In this document: one piece after another, positions 1 through 7,049 of the stretch
Numbering within the stretch: the stretch's first letter is position 1
Layout of the letters: each line of letters begins with the position of its first letter
NCBI GenBank assembly: GCA_964622375.1
Contig: CAZUQA010000022.1
Span: 1-10,286, forward strand
Length of the DNA stretch: 10,286 bases
Source of the DNA: CAZUQA01 sp964622375
GTDB taxonomy: Bacteria; Bacillota_I; Bacilli_A; Erysipelotrichales; Erysipelotrichaceae
Reading direction: 5' to 3'
Program-made: the position numbers and the translations under genes
The notes under the pieces: generated by a model
Databases searched by the model: none
What the model saw: the letters and a program-made list of their open reading frames with translations, nothing else
What the model was told of the DNA's origin: nothing

Positions 1-715
1 CTAACCAAAAGTCAAATCTGTTGGTATCTGGCTTTTCATTTAGAATGATGTTCTCTTTTATTCCATCATTCTGTGGCAAATACTCAATCTCAATTAAATT
101 TGTTTTGCCATCTCTTGTTTTCTTCTCACTAAAAGCATCATATTTAATCCTTGTGTTCTTGTTTTCTGTTTTACCATAGTTATCAGTTACAAACTCATTT
201 ATCAGTCGGCCATTAGATTTAGTGGCGCTTTCCAGTACTTCTGACGCTCTTTCATCACTGTTTATTTCAGCTCTTCTGGCTGATTCTGCGCTTATCGGAC
301 TCAGCTTTACCGCATACTCACCTAATCTCAATAAAATCTGCGTTTCTAAATCTACTGTTTCCGGTAATAAAATGTCGATCTCCGTACTTGTAGCTCTATA
401 CTCATATGGAATCGACATTCTTTGTCTTTCAGATTCATTTGTTCTGGTGATTGATTCATCGATGTCAATCAGCTGTCCTTCATCATTTCTATAACGAATA
501 GGACTGGCATATAAAAAAGAAGTATATGTTCCGTCACTATTCTCGTAGGTTGTTGAGTATTCATCTCGCAACTCTTCCGCTTCCCTGACTATGTATACTT
601 CTTCGGTTTCAAAATCGGATTTCTCAATTGCGTTAATAATCACTAAACTTGAAAACACCAAAAATACTGATAATACCATCTTTGTCAGTATTTTAAAGAC
701 ATTTTGTTTTTTCAT
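1..715 (-). CDS. N-terminal part of a large secreted surface protein (RHS/wall-associated-like), partial
   Basis: The reading frame is open from an ATG at 715 to the left edge (238 codons, no stop), so the gene continues outside the window. Residues 1-30 form a Sec-type signal peptide: MKKQ, then a hydrophobic stretch around residues 13-28, with possible cleavage near NA-IEKS. Residues about 55-90 contain GTYTSFLYASPIRYRNDEG followed by LIDIDESI. This resembles the 'DGTYTA..PIHY.D..G.W..ID' segment found at the N-terminus of large Gram-positive surface proteins, including WapA/RHS and YD-repeat proteins. The end (RFDFWL) resembles the beta-rich block that follows in those proteins. The mature part is rich in E, D, K and R. 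Shine-Dalgarno pairing is weak (AAGATGG). Assignment to an RHS or polymorphic-toxin protein is inference, because no repeats or toxin domain are visible here. It could equally be another secreted protein sharing this N-terminal module. Confidence 0.7.
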   Translation of the reverse strand, partial: MKKQNVFKILTKMVLSVFLVFSSLVIINAIEKSDFETEEVYIVREAEELRDEYSTTYENSDGTYTSFLYASPIRYRNDEGQLIDIDESITRTNESERQRMSIPYEYRATSTEIDILLPETVDLETQILLRLGEYAVKLSPISAESARRAEINSDERASEVLESATKSNGRLINEFVTDNYGKTENKNTRIKYDAFSEKKTRDGKTNLIEIEYLPQNDGIKENIILNEKPDTNRFDFWL

Positions 716-740
716 TGGATTACCATCTTTCTACAACCAT

Positions 741-769
741 ATAGTATAATACGCCTCAGTGTAATGCAA
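741..769 (-). promoter_or_regulatory. Candidate sigma-A promoter of the secreted-protein gene
   Basis: On the minus strand TTGCAT (764-769) and TACTAT (741-746) are 17 bp apart, ending about 25 bp before the ATG at 715. Each hexamer is only a partial consensus match, so the call rests mainly on spacing and position. Confidence 0.35.
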
Positions 770-861
770 GTTTTGTACGGATTTTTATAACCCCTTACAT
801 TTGCATGTGAAGGCTTTATTATAAGATTGGTACGACACATTATTTCTTTAGGTAGTTACAT

Positions 862-885
862 GTTCAAATCCTGTCATCCCGACCA
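862..885 (+). pseudogene. tRNA-Pro 3'-end fragment (possible attachment-site remnant)
   Basis: The sequence from gttcaaatcc to cccgacca reads as the T-loop (TTCAAAT), the 3' T-stem strand, a 3' acceptor strand CATCCCG, discriminator A and CCA, as in bacterial tRNA-Pro. No CGGGATG acceptor partner, proline anticodon loop or intact T-stem 5' strand lies upstream; the T-stem would be ACATG/CCTGT with a T-C mismatch. A stretch near 826-838 (gattggtacgaca) vaguely recalls a D-arm, so a decayed whole tRNA is an alternative. A 3' tRNA fragment is the usual scar of a tRNA-targeting integrative element. With this orientation the element would lie to the left, where the secreted-protein gene is. Confidence 0.6.
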
Positions 886-910
886 TATATTATTCATTAC
901 ATCATAAATA

Positions 911-949
911 AAATCACTGATGGTGTCTCTGAGTTGGCATAAGTGGTTT
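911..949. terminator. Candidate bidirectional terminator hairpin
   Basis: CACTGATG (915-922) pairs with CATAAGTG (938-945) with one mismatch across a 15-nt loop. Flanking AAAT/GTTT extends the stem. A T-rich run (GTTTTTTATTTT) follows on the plus strand and ATTTTATTT follows on the minus strand. On the minus strand it lies about 55 nt beyond the nupQ stop and could end the transporter operon. On the plus strand it could be the old terminator of the tRNA-Pro remnant. The stem is weak and the loop long. Confidence 0.4.
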
Positions 950-999
950 TTTATTTTATAAAGCATTTTTATAACTTTTCATTTTTACACCGTAACTGC

Positions 1000-1920
1000 T
1001 TAGCGGGTCTCTCGAAAATATGGTATACCTAAAGTAGCTGGGGGTTTGGCTGTTTCCTTTTTACTGTTGGAAAGAAACGCCAATACTATGATGGTGAAAA
1101 CATAAGGTAACATCACGATAAAGTAACTGGGTATTGGTAAACTGAAATAGAACTGGATAATCATCAAAGCGCCAAATAACAAAGAACCGACAAAAGCGCG
1201 CAATGGTCGCCAAGCCGCAAAGATAACCAAAGCCAAAGCTATCCAACCCCGCCCCATGGTAATCGAAGGTTGCCAAATCTTTAGATAAGAAAGCACTAAA
1301 AATTCACCGCCCAAGGCAATTATCGCTCCCGCTACTGCCAAAGCCAAGTATCTGGCTTTTTCGACTTTGATGCTGGCAGCATCGGCCGCCGCCGGATTAT
1401 CACCGATGGCTGTTAGGTAAAGTCCCAATTTGCTCCACTTAAAAAATACAAACATTGCAATTGTCAATATGTAACCGAAATAGACTATAATGCTTTGATT
1501 AAATAAAATCGTCCCGATAAATGGTATATCGCCCAATAAAGGAAGTTTCCAGGCTGCCAAAATGCCACTGACATTCTCCGGTATAGTCACATTGGCATAC
1601 GGTCGAGCTAAGGTATTAGCCAAACTAACACCAAAAGTTGCTAGAGTAAAACCACTGACACTTTGATTGGCTTTCAGGGTGATAGTCAGAAAGCCATATA
1701 ACAGATTAGCCAAAACTCCGGCTATCATGCCCGCCATTATTGATAAGAAGACATTAGCGGTAGCTAAAGCCGTCAGATAGGAGGCTACAGCGCCCAACAT
1801 CATGACCCCTTCTATGCCTAAGTTCATGACTCCGCTTTTTTCATTGACTATGCCACCAAGAGCCCCAAACAGCAGGGGGGTTGCGGCTATTACGGCTGCC
1901 GCCAGAAAATATACCGTCAT
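1000..1920 (-). CDS. nupQ: Purine nucleoside ABC transporter, second permease subunit
   Basis: The 306-residue integral membrane protein is of the BPD_transp_2 family, the branched-chain amino acid/sugar-type permeases. It corresponds to YufQ/NupQ of Bacillus and NupC of the lactococcal nucleoside importer. Visible family marks are NLGIEGVMMLGA (residues 33-44), the cytoplasmic coupling loop GLYLTAIGDNPAAADAASI (about 166-184) that docks on the ATPase, and GRGWIALALVIFAAWRPL (about 223-240). The short C-terminal tail PATLGIPYFRETR is also typical. Hydrophobic segments fill the rest of the chain. It would form the membrane pore together with NupP. The ATG overlaps the nupP stop as ATGA and is preceded by GGAGGT, which indicates translational coupling. 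It is the last gene of the operon. The family is clear; guanosine or general nucleoside specificity is inferred from the whole operon and its riboswitch. Confidence 0.9.
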   Translation of the reverse strand: MTVYFLAAAVIAATPLLFGALGGIVNEKSGVMNLGIEGVMMLGAVASYLTALATANVFLSIMAGMIAGVLANLLYGFLTITLKANQSVSGFTLATFGVSLANTLARPYANVTIPENVSGILAAWKLPLLGDIPFIGTILFNQSIIVYFGYILTIAMFVFFKWSKLGLYLTAIGDNPAAADAASIKVEKARYLALAVAGAIIALGGEFLVLSYLKIWQPSITMGRGWIALALVIFAAWRPLRAFVGSLLFGALMIIQFYFSLPIPSYFIVMLPYVFTIIVLAFLSNSKKETAKPPATLGIPYFRETR

Positions 1921-2957
1921 GATTTACCTCCTTTCACTAATTGGTATTCATTAAAGAAATCACAGGCTAAAATAAAGAACAAGACTATCGATTGAATGAC
2001 ATCGACACTGTAAGTCGGAATTTTAAATAGTGTATCTAAAGCTCCGGTTGCTTGGACTAAACAAGCAAACAGGATGCTGATGATGACGATTTTCTTGACA
2101 TCCAGTTTGCTGATCCAGGCAATTACCACCCCGGTAAAACCGATTCCCAAAGTTACGCCGGTTGATAAAGTTTTTATATTACCGGAGACTTGGACAAATC
2201 CGGCTAACCCGATTATTCCCCCGGAAATAAACATCATCAACAAAGTCAGTTTCTTAATTTCAATGCCGACATACTCTGCTGTTTTTTCACTTTCGCCAAC
2301 TACGGCAATTTCAAAACCAAAGCGCGACTTGTTAAGAACCAGATAACTGAAACCGGCTACTGCTAAAGCGATAAAAACCGAAGAAGAGATCCCCTGAAAG
2401 CTGGGAAGAACAGCAACATCTTTAAAAGTCGCGATTACCGGAAAACTGCCTTCTTTCCAGGCTACATACTGTAGATAAGTCAAAAACTGCAAAGCAATAT
2501 AATTAAACATCAGAGTTACAATGGTCTCATTGGTTTTAAAACGCACTTTGAAGAAAGCGGTTAATAAGCCCAATAAACCGCCACCGACAATAGCAGCTAA
2601 AGCCATTAGCGGTAGCAACACAATCTTAGGTAAATCATTATGGAACAAGGCAAAATAGGTCGCAAAAATTGCGCCCATGATCAATTGCCCTTCACCGCCG
2701 ATATTCCAAAAACGCATTTTAAAAGCGATACTGATACCCAAAGAGACGATAATCAAGGGCACAATATAGCGGGTCAAAGTCAACAAACGGAAGGAAGAGC
2801 CAAAGATGGCTATAAACATTGCCGGATAAATCTTTAGTGGATTCTGTCTTAACAGCAGTAAAAACAGCGATACCGTTAACACGGCGGCTAGTAAGGCTAC
2901 TGCCATATTCAGGATGCGTTTTCGCGTGCTGACATGAGCCCGCTTAATAACTCTCAT
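1917..2957 (-). CDS. nupP: Purine nucleoside ABC transporter, first permease subunit
   Basis: The 346-residue polytopic membrane protein is of the same permease family as the next gene and corresponds to YufP/NupP. A positively charged N-terminus (MRVIKRAHVSTRKR) precedes the first membrane segment at about 17-37. The hallmark WNIGGEGQLIMGA (about 84-96) and NETIVTLMFNYIA (about 143-155) are present. The ATPase-coupling loop GFEIAVVGESEKTAEYVGI lies at about 214-232. It pairs with NupQ to form the translocation pathway. The ATG lies inside the end of nupO (14-nt overlap), with GGAG six bases upstream. The gene ends GGKS-TGA, and that stop shares four bases with the nupQ start. Confidence 0.9.
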   Translation of the reverse strand: MRVIKRAHVSTRKRILNMAVALLAAVLTVSLFLLLLRQNPLKIYPAMFIAIFGSSFRLLTLTRYIVPLIIVSLGISIAFKMRFWNIGGEGQLIMGAIFATYFALFHNDLPKIVLLPLMALAAIVGGGLLGLLTAFFKVRFKTNETIVTLMFNYIALQFLTYLQYVAWKEGSFPVIATFKDVAVLPSFQGISSSVFIALAVAGFSYLVLNKSRFGFEIAVVGESEKTAEYVGIEIKKLTLLMMFISGGIIGLAGFVQVSGNIKTLSTGVTLGIGFTGVVIAWISKLDVKKIVIISILFACLVQATGALDTLFKIPTYSVDVIQSIVLFFILACDFFNEYQLVKGGKS

Positions 2958-4473
2958 CGCTATCTCCTTTAACTCCCATCATATAAAAACCTAACTCTTC
3001 TTTACTGGTTTTATCGGCGGCTACTATTTTAGTAACCCGACCGTGATTTAAAACAACGATACGATCTGATATTTCAATCAAGGCATCTAAATCTTCGGAA
3101 ATAAATATAACCCCGGCTCCGGCAGTTTTTCTTTCATTGATTAACTCATAGATAGTATGCGAAGTCGCAACATCCAAACCTCGGACCGGATAAGCCGTAA
3201 TCAACAATTCCGGTTCAATCGCCAACTCGCGGCCAACCAACACTTTTTGAATGTTCCCGCCACTCATCAAGGAAATACGATCTTTCATTCCGGTAATTTG
3301 GATGTCCAAACGCTCAATCAGTGCTTCACTCTTTTTCTTGCTGACAGCTTTATCTAACCAAAAGCCTTGTTTTTGATAGTCCTTTAAGAAAATATTATCG
3401 ACGATATCCATCCCGGCAACCAAGCCCATACCCAAGCGATCCTCCGGCACAAAACTCATACCGATGCCTTTTTTGATTATCTCTTTCACAGAATACTTTG
3501 TTAAATCTTCTCCTTTAAAATAAATGGATCCACTCTTTAGCTTTTGGATGCCGATTATTGCCTCACAGAGTTCTTTTTGGCCGTGACCACTGATGCCGGC
3601 TATCCCTACTATCTCCCCTTTTCCGACTTTAAAACTCACTCCTTTTAAACGTTCCACTTTTTCTTCATCGGATACCGAAACATTCTCCAAGACAAGTAGA
3701 GACTCCTTAAAAAGTAAGGGCATTCTGTTAATATGTAAATCCGTGTCATAACCAACCATTAAGTCAGTCAACTTACGGGGATTAGTATTTTTTGTTTCTT
3801 CAGTAGTAATGTAGCGACCTTTGCGCAACACCGTTACTCGGTCACTGATCGCCATTACTTCCGACATCTTATGGGTAATAAAAATTAAAGAATAGCCATG
3901 ATTTTTCAGATGCACCATGATTTCAAATAGTGACTCAATTTCTTGAGGAGTAAGCACGGTCGTCGGTTCATCAAAAACCAGAATTCGGGGATTACGAGCT
4001 AGCACTTTAAGCACTTCCAATAGCTGTTTCTCCCCCATGCTCATTTCGCTGACATAAGACCACAGATTAATATTAAGTTTAAACTCTTTGATGAGTTCTT
4101 GATATTTTACCAAGGCTTGTTTTTTATTCAACCAAAAGCCTTTGACCTGACCCAATAATAAATTATCAAGAGCTCTCATATTTTCCAGCAACTTAAAATG
4201 TTGGTGAATCATTCCGATGCCTAAATCAATAGCATCCCCCGGTGATTTAATGCTGACATGTTTATCACCAATCAATATTTCTCCGTCATCCAGTTGATAG
4301 ATGCCGCTGAGAATATTCATCAGCGTTGATTTTCCGGCGCCGTTTTCTCCCAATAAAGCATGAATTTCACCGGTTTTCACACTAAAAGTTATGCCATCAT
4401 TGGCAACAACATCACCAAAAAGCTTGGTGATGTTGTTAAAAGTTAAGATGTCTTTTTGTTGCCTAATTGACAA
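2944..4473 (-). CDS. nupO: Purine nucleoside ABC transporter, tandem ATP-binding subunit
   Basis: The 509-residue cytoplasmic protein has two fused ABC ATPase domains, as in YufO/NupO and sugar importers of the RbsA type. Domain 1 is complete: Walker A GENGAGKST (42-50), Q-loop Q91, signature SMGEKQ (145-150), Walker B ILVFDEP (164-170) and H201. Domain 2 has a degenerate Walker A, GISGHGQKE (about 293-301), lacking the Lys and Ser/Thr. It has a good signature LMSGGNIQK (402-410) and a Walker B-like LLITAYP (423-429) without the catalytic Glu. One inactive site is normal for this subfamily. The start is TTG at 4473, chosen because AAAGGAG lies six bases upstream and no better start exists. 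It overlaps the end of nupN by 11 nt, so translation is probably coupled. It powers uptake through NupP/NupQ. Confidence 0.92.
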   Translation of the reverse strand: MSIRQQKDILTFNNITKLFGDVVANDGITFSVKTGEIHALLGENGAGKSTLMNILSGIYQLDDGEILIGDKHVSIKSPGDAIDLGIGMIHQHFKLLENMRALDNLLLGQVKGFWLNKKQALVKYQELIKEFKLNINLWSYVSEMSMGEKQLLEVLKVLARNPRILVFDEPTTVLTPQEIESLFEIMVHLKNHGYSLIFITHKMSEVMAISDRVTVLRKGRYITTEETKNTNPRKLTDLMVGYDTDLHINRMPLLFKESLLVLENVSVSDEEKVERLKGVSFKVGKGEIVGIAGISGHGQKELCEAIIGIQKLKSGSIYFKGEDLTKYSVKEIIKKGIGMSFVPEDRLGMGLVAGMDIVDNIFLKDYQKQGFWLDKAVSKKKSEALIERLDIQITGMKDRISLMSGGNIQKVLVGRELAIEPELLITAYPVRGLDVATSHTIYELINERKTAGAGVIFISEDLDALIEISDRIVVLNHGRVTKIVAADKTSKEELGFYMMGVKGDSDESY

Positions 4474-5554
4474 CTTCTACTCCTTTGACAAACCAATCCA
4501 TAACCCAAATATCTTTTGGCGCCATTTCTTGGTCTTCTTTAATTCTTAGAGCTCCGGTATTATCATATAACGGTCCGGCAAAGATTTTAAGTTCACCCTT
4601 GGTCAGTTTAGCCACTAAATCATCAGCTAACTCTTGCGAGCCGGCAACCGCCTTCGGACTTACTTTTGATACCATGACCATGTTCTTGTCACCATCAGCA
4701 AAACCACCCCAAGTATCTTCGGCTTTCCAAGTTCCGGCTTTGACTGCTTCAACTTGATTGACATAGTAAGGTCCTAAATTCCAAACAGCGGAAATCAAAC
4801 AACCATCGCCTAAGAACGCACTCATATCCGAGTGATAACCGATACCCCATTTCCCGGCATCAACAGCAGCCTGTGGCGCTAAAGTTGTGTCTTGGTGAAT
4901 AGCGATAGCATCAACGCCTTGAGCTACTAAAGCATCGCCGGCCGCTTTCTCTATGGCTAAATCAAACCAAGTAAAGGTCCAATAGACTTTTACAGTAGCC
5001 GTCGGGTTAGTGGATTGCAAGCCTAAAGTAAAGGCATTGATTGCTCTGATTACTTCTGGAATCGGGTAAGCTGCTGCATAACCGACAACTCCGCCTTCCG
5101 GAATATTCATTCCGGTCACTGCCCCGTTGACATAGCGAGCTTCGTACATCTTGCCAAAATATGTACCCATATTTTTAGTGTCTTCCGGTAAGTCGCCGGA
5201 GAAGTGCAAGAAAGTCACATCAGGAAATTCTTTGGCTAATTCATGTTGCGGTTGGCCAAAACCATAAGAACAGGCAATAATAACATTATAGCCCTGGGCA
5301 ATCAGTTCCCGAACTTTAATGTCAAAAGTCTGAGCGTCGGTATCATTGACATTAAGAACTTCTGTCGTTTTGACTCCGGTCTTTTCAACTAAGTACTTGC
5401 GCCCTTCATCATGCATTAAAGTAAAGCCACCGTCAGCTGGATCACCGATGTAGATGAAACCAACTTTGACTTCATCACTTTTCTTAACCGGATCACAAGC
5501 AACAGCGGAAAAAACAAAAAACAAACTTAATAAAACCATTAATAACTTTTTCAC
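4463..5554 (-). CDS. nupN: Purine nucleoside-binding lipoprotein (BMP family)
   Basis: The 363-residue substrate-binding lipoprotein belongs to the BMP/PnrA-like family (basic membrane protein) and corresponds to YufN/NupN and lactococcal BmpA. The chosen start is GTG at 5554, with GGGAGG eight bases upstream. An in-frame ATG at 5623 would place an implausible hydrophilic extension before the signal peptide and lies inside a leader hairpin. Residues 1-19 form a lipoprotein signal (VKKLLMVLLSLFFVFSAVA) ending at C20, the lipidation cysteine. KVGFIYIGDPADGGFTLMHD follows and is typical of the BMP fold, as are the GVDAIAIHQDTT and GYHSDMS segments that line the binding cleft. It captures nucleoside outside the membrane and delivers it to NupP/NupQ. 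It is the first gene of the operon, directly downstream of the purine riboswitch. Confidence 0.92.
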   Translation of the reverse strand: MKKLLMVLLSLFFVFSAVACDPVKKSDEVKVGFIYIGDPADGGFTLMHDEGRKYLVEKTGVKTTEVLNVNDTDAQTFDIKVRELIAQGYNVIIACSYGFGQPQHELAKEFPDVTFLHFSGDLPEDTKNMGTYFGKMYEARYVNGAVTGMNIPEGGVVGYAAAYPIPEVIRAINAFTLGLQSTNPTATVKVYWTFTWFDLAIEKAAGDALVAQGVDAIAIHQDTTLAPQAAVDAGKWGIGYHSDMSAFLGDGCLISAVWNLGPYYVNQVEAVKAGTWKAEDTWGGFADGDKNMVMVSKVSPKAVAGSQELADDLVAKLTKGELKIFAGPLYDNTGALRIKEDQEMAPKDIWVMDWFVKGVEVVN

Positions 5555-5562
5555 TGCATTTT

Positions 5563-5656
5563 CCTCCCTTTTTTGTAGTGTGTAGGAGATAAATATCAAA
5601 GGAGGAGTTTGTGGCTCCTCCATGAATATTAAAACACAAAAAAATCTGTTTTAATA
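5563..5656 (-). promoter_or_regulatory. Candidate expression platform of the nup riboswitch
   Basis: Between the aptamer and the nupN start (minus strand) are two perfect inverted repeats. The first is TATTAAAACA (5647-5656) with TGTTTTAATA (5627-5636). Its 5' arm shares four bases (5653-5656) with the aptamer P1 helix, so the two folds compete. The second is GGAGGAG (5615-5621) with CTCCTCC (5601-5607), followed by TTTGATATTT. The CTCCTCC arm can also pair with the true Shine-Dalgarno GGGAGGA (about 5562-5568). It may thus act as an anti-Shine-Dalgarno whose partner switches, or the hairpin may be a weak terminator. The pairings are visible; the mechanism is inference. Confidence 0.5.
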
Positions 5657-5725
5657 CCATAGCCCGGAGATTTACGGTTACCGGCTAGAGACTCTTTCAC
5701 CATATTAGAAAGTATATATGATATT
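5653..5725 (-). promoter_or_regulatory. Purine riboswitch aptamer (guanine type)
   Basis: The minus strand folds into the three-way junction of the purine riboswitch family. P1 is AATATCAT/ATGGTATT (5718-5725 with 5653-5660). P2 is CTTTCT/TGAAAG (5707-5712 with 5694-5699) closing L2 AATATGG. P3 is CCGGTAA/UCUCCGG (5678-5684 with 5664-5670) closing L3 CCGTAAA. L2 and L3 carry the family's loop-loop contact sequences. J2/3 is AGTCTCTAG and J3/1 is GCT. Using B. subtilis xpt numbering, the bases corresponding to U51 and C74 are kept, which predicts guanine/hypoxanthine binding. Positions corresponding to C53 and A73 are both G, and P3 has internal mismatches, so this is a somewhat divergent member. 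It controls the nucleoside importer, a known target class for this riboswitch. Confidence 0.88.
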
Positions 5726-5740
5726 CTCAACTACCAAGTC

Positions 5741-5769
5741 ATTCTACCAAATCCCCATCTGAGATACAA
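5741..5769 (-). promoter_or_regulatory. Promoter of the nup operon
   Basis: On the minus strand TTGTAT (5764-5769) and TAGAAT (5741-5746) are 17 bp apart. TGG directly before TAGAAT gives an extended -10. Transcription would begin near 5734, about nine bases before the P1 helix of the riboswitch, as expected for such a leader. Confidence 0.65.
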
Positions 5770-5902
5770 TAGTTACAACAGTTTTTTTCTAGCTTTTTTG
5801 AATTCTTCTTCCTTATTTTCCCGCCACTTTATTTTTTAGTAACAGCTTACTACAAAAACACTGATGTCTAAGCTAGCTCTGGCATTTTTTGATTAACTAA
5901 CA

Positions 5903-6274
5903 TCACTTGAGACCGAATAATAAAGCATTGTCCGACTCTTGTTCTGCCTCCCTTTCTTTGGTGTTGTTGACTCCCTCTGTAGTCTGGCTTCTATTCTTAC
6001 TGTTTTCCCTTTTCTCATTTATGCCCATTTTAGCTTTAATTTGCATGATGGTGTAACCTTGCGTTTTCCATTGTTTAATCTTTGCCAAGCTCGATAAAGC
6101 AGCTTGCCTTGGGTAGCGCCGGGTTAGATTTTCTTCAGCTTGTTCAAACGGTAATAAACCTTCTTCTGAGAAATATTTCAAAGTACTGTAGCGTACTCCA
6201 CTCAAACGTACCAACTCACCAATTGTTACATATTTTGCAGTTTCAATTTTTTCTAAAGTTCGTTGCCGTGACAT
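5903..6274 (-). CDS. Small MerR-type HTH regulator
   Basis: The 123-residue protein has a MerR-like winged-helix region at about residues 16-83. VTIGELVRLSGVRYSTLKYF is the helix-turn-helix, followed by EEGLLPF, RRYPRQAALSSLAKIKQWK and GYTIMQIKAKMG. It keeps the family pattern 'vLRYYeeeGLl ... ry ... l..I..l...G.sl.eIk', with KYF in place of RYY. The C-terminal 40 residues are charged, low-complexity and probably disordered (NEKRENSKNRSQTTEGV onward), with no effector or metal-binding domain visible. I chose the ATG at 6274. A longer frame to 6346 would overlap the preceding gene, and its N-terminus is only that gene's end read in another frame. No strong Shine-Dalgarno is near this ATG (AGTAGG lies 16 bases upstream), so coupling to the GPP34 gene 22 bases upstream is likely. 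The target is unknown. Confidence 0.72.
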   Translation of the reverse strand: MSRQRTLEKIETAKYVTIGELVRLSGVRYSTLKYFSEEGLLPFEQAEENLTRRYPRQAALSSLAKIKQWKTQGYTIMQIKAKMGINEKRENSKNRSQTTEGVNNTKEREAEQESDNALLFGLK

Positions 6275-6296
6275 CTTTCTTAATCTCAATCCTACT

Positions 6297-6983
6297 CTAA
6301 TTGCTGCTGCTGGCAATATTAGCTGCAGCCATTGTGGCAACCACAATAGCTATAGTTAAGTCGATATAATCAATCACTTCTTTAATCGTGGAATAAGCCA
6401 GGCTTTCTCTAATTTCCTTTATCCGGGCTTTTAATTTGTCCCCCTCGACTTTACTGAAATAGTCCTTAATTAAACCGCTCTTTATTAATAAGGCAGTCAA
6501 ACATATAACTTCATCATCAATGGTCCCTTCTTCTAAAAATTCGGCGCGTACTTTCTCGATTACTTTGGTGGTTGCTTCTGCTTTTGGGCGGTATCTCGGG
6601 CTTTTTGATAAACGTGTTTTTGGCACCACCATCTCCACATAACCACCGGCAATTAAAGAAGCTCCGATATCTTTTAATAAGCTATTAATTTTCGAAGTAA
6701 AGCCAAAAATGTATTCATTAGTCAAGGCTTTGATATTTTTGGGCTTTTTAAAGCTAGCCACAGTATCGTAAATTGAACGATAATACGATAGCTCATCAGT
6801 CAATTCCTTGACAATCATCAGTTTGTCTTTCTCGGTTTTTTGTAAATATCCGTGATCTAAAAGCTCTAAAATCCCACCTACCATCATGCAAGCAGAAATT
6901 TCAGTTTCTTTTAGCAACGGGATTCTTCCTTTCTCGTTAACAGCACAGAGATAGAATTCTTGCGTATAAGACAGATCATTCAT
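6297..6983 (-). CDS. GPP34 (GOLPH3/Vps74-like) family protein
   Basis: The 228-residue protein matches the GPP34 family in its N-terminal half. LSYTQEFYLCAVNEKGRIP (about 4-22) corresponds to the family's 'L.l.eEllLlal...kG.', and ACMMVGGILELLDHGYLQ (about 31-48) to the 'l.ga.l.eL...g.i' helix. Eukaryotic members bind phosphatidylinositol 4-phosphate on the Golgi, whereas the role of bacterial members is not established. Later parts are helical, with a long charged segment (about 121-200) and a small hydrophobic C-terminus (LTIAIVVATMAAANIA, about 209-224) that could touch the membrane. The ATG has AAAGGAG seven bases upstream. It is the first gene of a two-gene unit with the MerR-like protein. 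The family call is from remembered pattern; no biochemical function is claimed. Confidence 0.72.
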   Translation of the reverse strand: MNDLSYTQEFYLCAVNEKGRIPLLKETEISACMMVGGILELLDHGYLQKTEKDKLMIVKELTDELSYYRSIYDTVASFKKPKNIKALTNEYIFGFTSKINSLLKDIGASLIAGGYVEMVVPKTRLSKSPRYRPKAEATTKVIEKVRAEFLEEGTIDDEVICLTALLIKSGLIKDYFSKVEGDKLKARIKEIRESLAYSTIKEVIDYIDLTIAIVVATMAAANIASSSN

Positions 6984-7010
6984 AGTTTTTCTCCTTTACA
7001 ATTTCCATTA

Positions 7011-7049
7011 CTTACTACTTACTACTTACTACTTACTACTTACTACTTA
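7011..7049. repeat. Heptanucleotide tandem repeat (cttacta, 5 copies plus partial)
   Basis: Five uninterrupted copies of cttacta (7011-7045) are followed by ctta. On the minus strand this is TAGTAAG repeated, lying between the -10 box and the Shine-Dalgarno of the GPP34 gene, so within its predicted 5' UTR. Copy number could vary by slippage and would change leader length, not promoter spacing. Confidence 0.93.

Noticed and set aside
222..494. 90-codon plus-strand open frame
   Set aside because: It lies wholly opposite the secreted-protein frame, has no Shine-Dalgarno, and its serine-rich product is typical of an antisense shadow.
811..885. A complete functional tRNA-Pro
   Set aside because: No CGGGATG 5' acceptor strand, no anticodon stem-loop, and a mismatched T-stem.
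5555..5623. Upstream ATG (5623) as the start of nupN
   Set aside because: The extra 23 residues precede a clear lipoprotein signal, the codon sits in the GGAGGAG leader hairpin, and a proper Shine-Dalgarno fits the GTG at 5554.
5822..5902. Terminator after the MerR-like gene
   Set aside because: Only short pairings (TGATGT/ACATCA with a very long loop; AGTAA/TTACT without a following U-run) are present, not enough to call one.
6275..6346. N-terminal extension of the MerR-like protein
   Set aside because: It overlaps the end of the GPP34 gene and is a frame-shifted reading of it; the conserved region starts well inside the shorter form.
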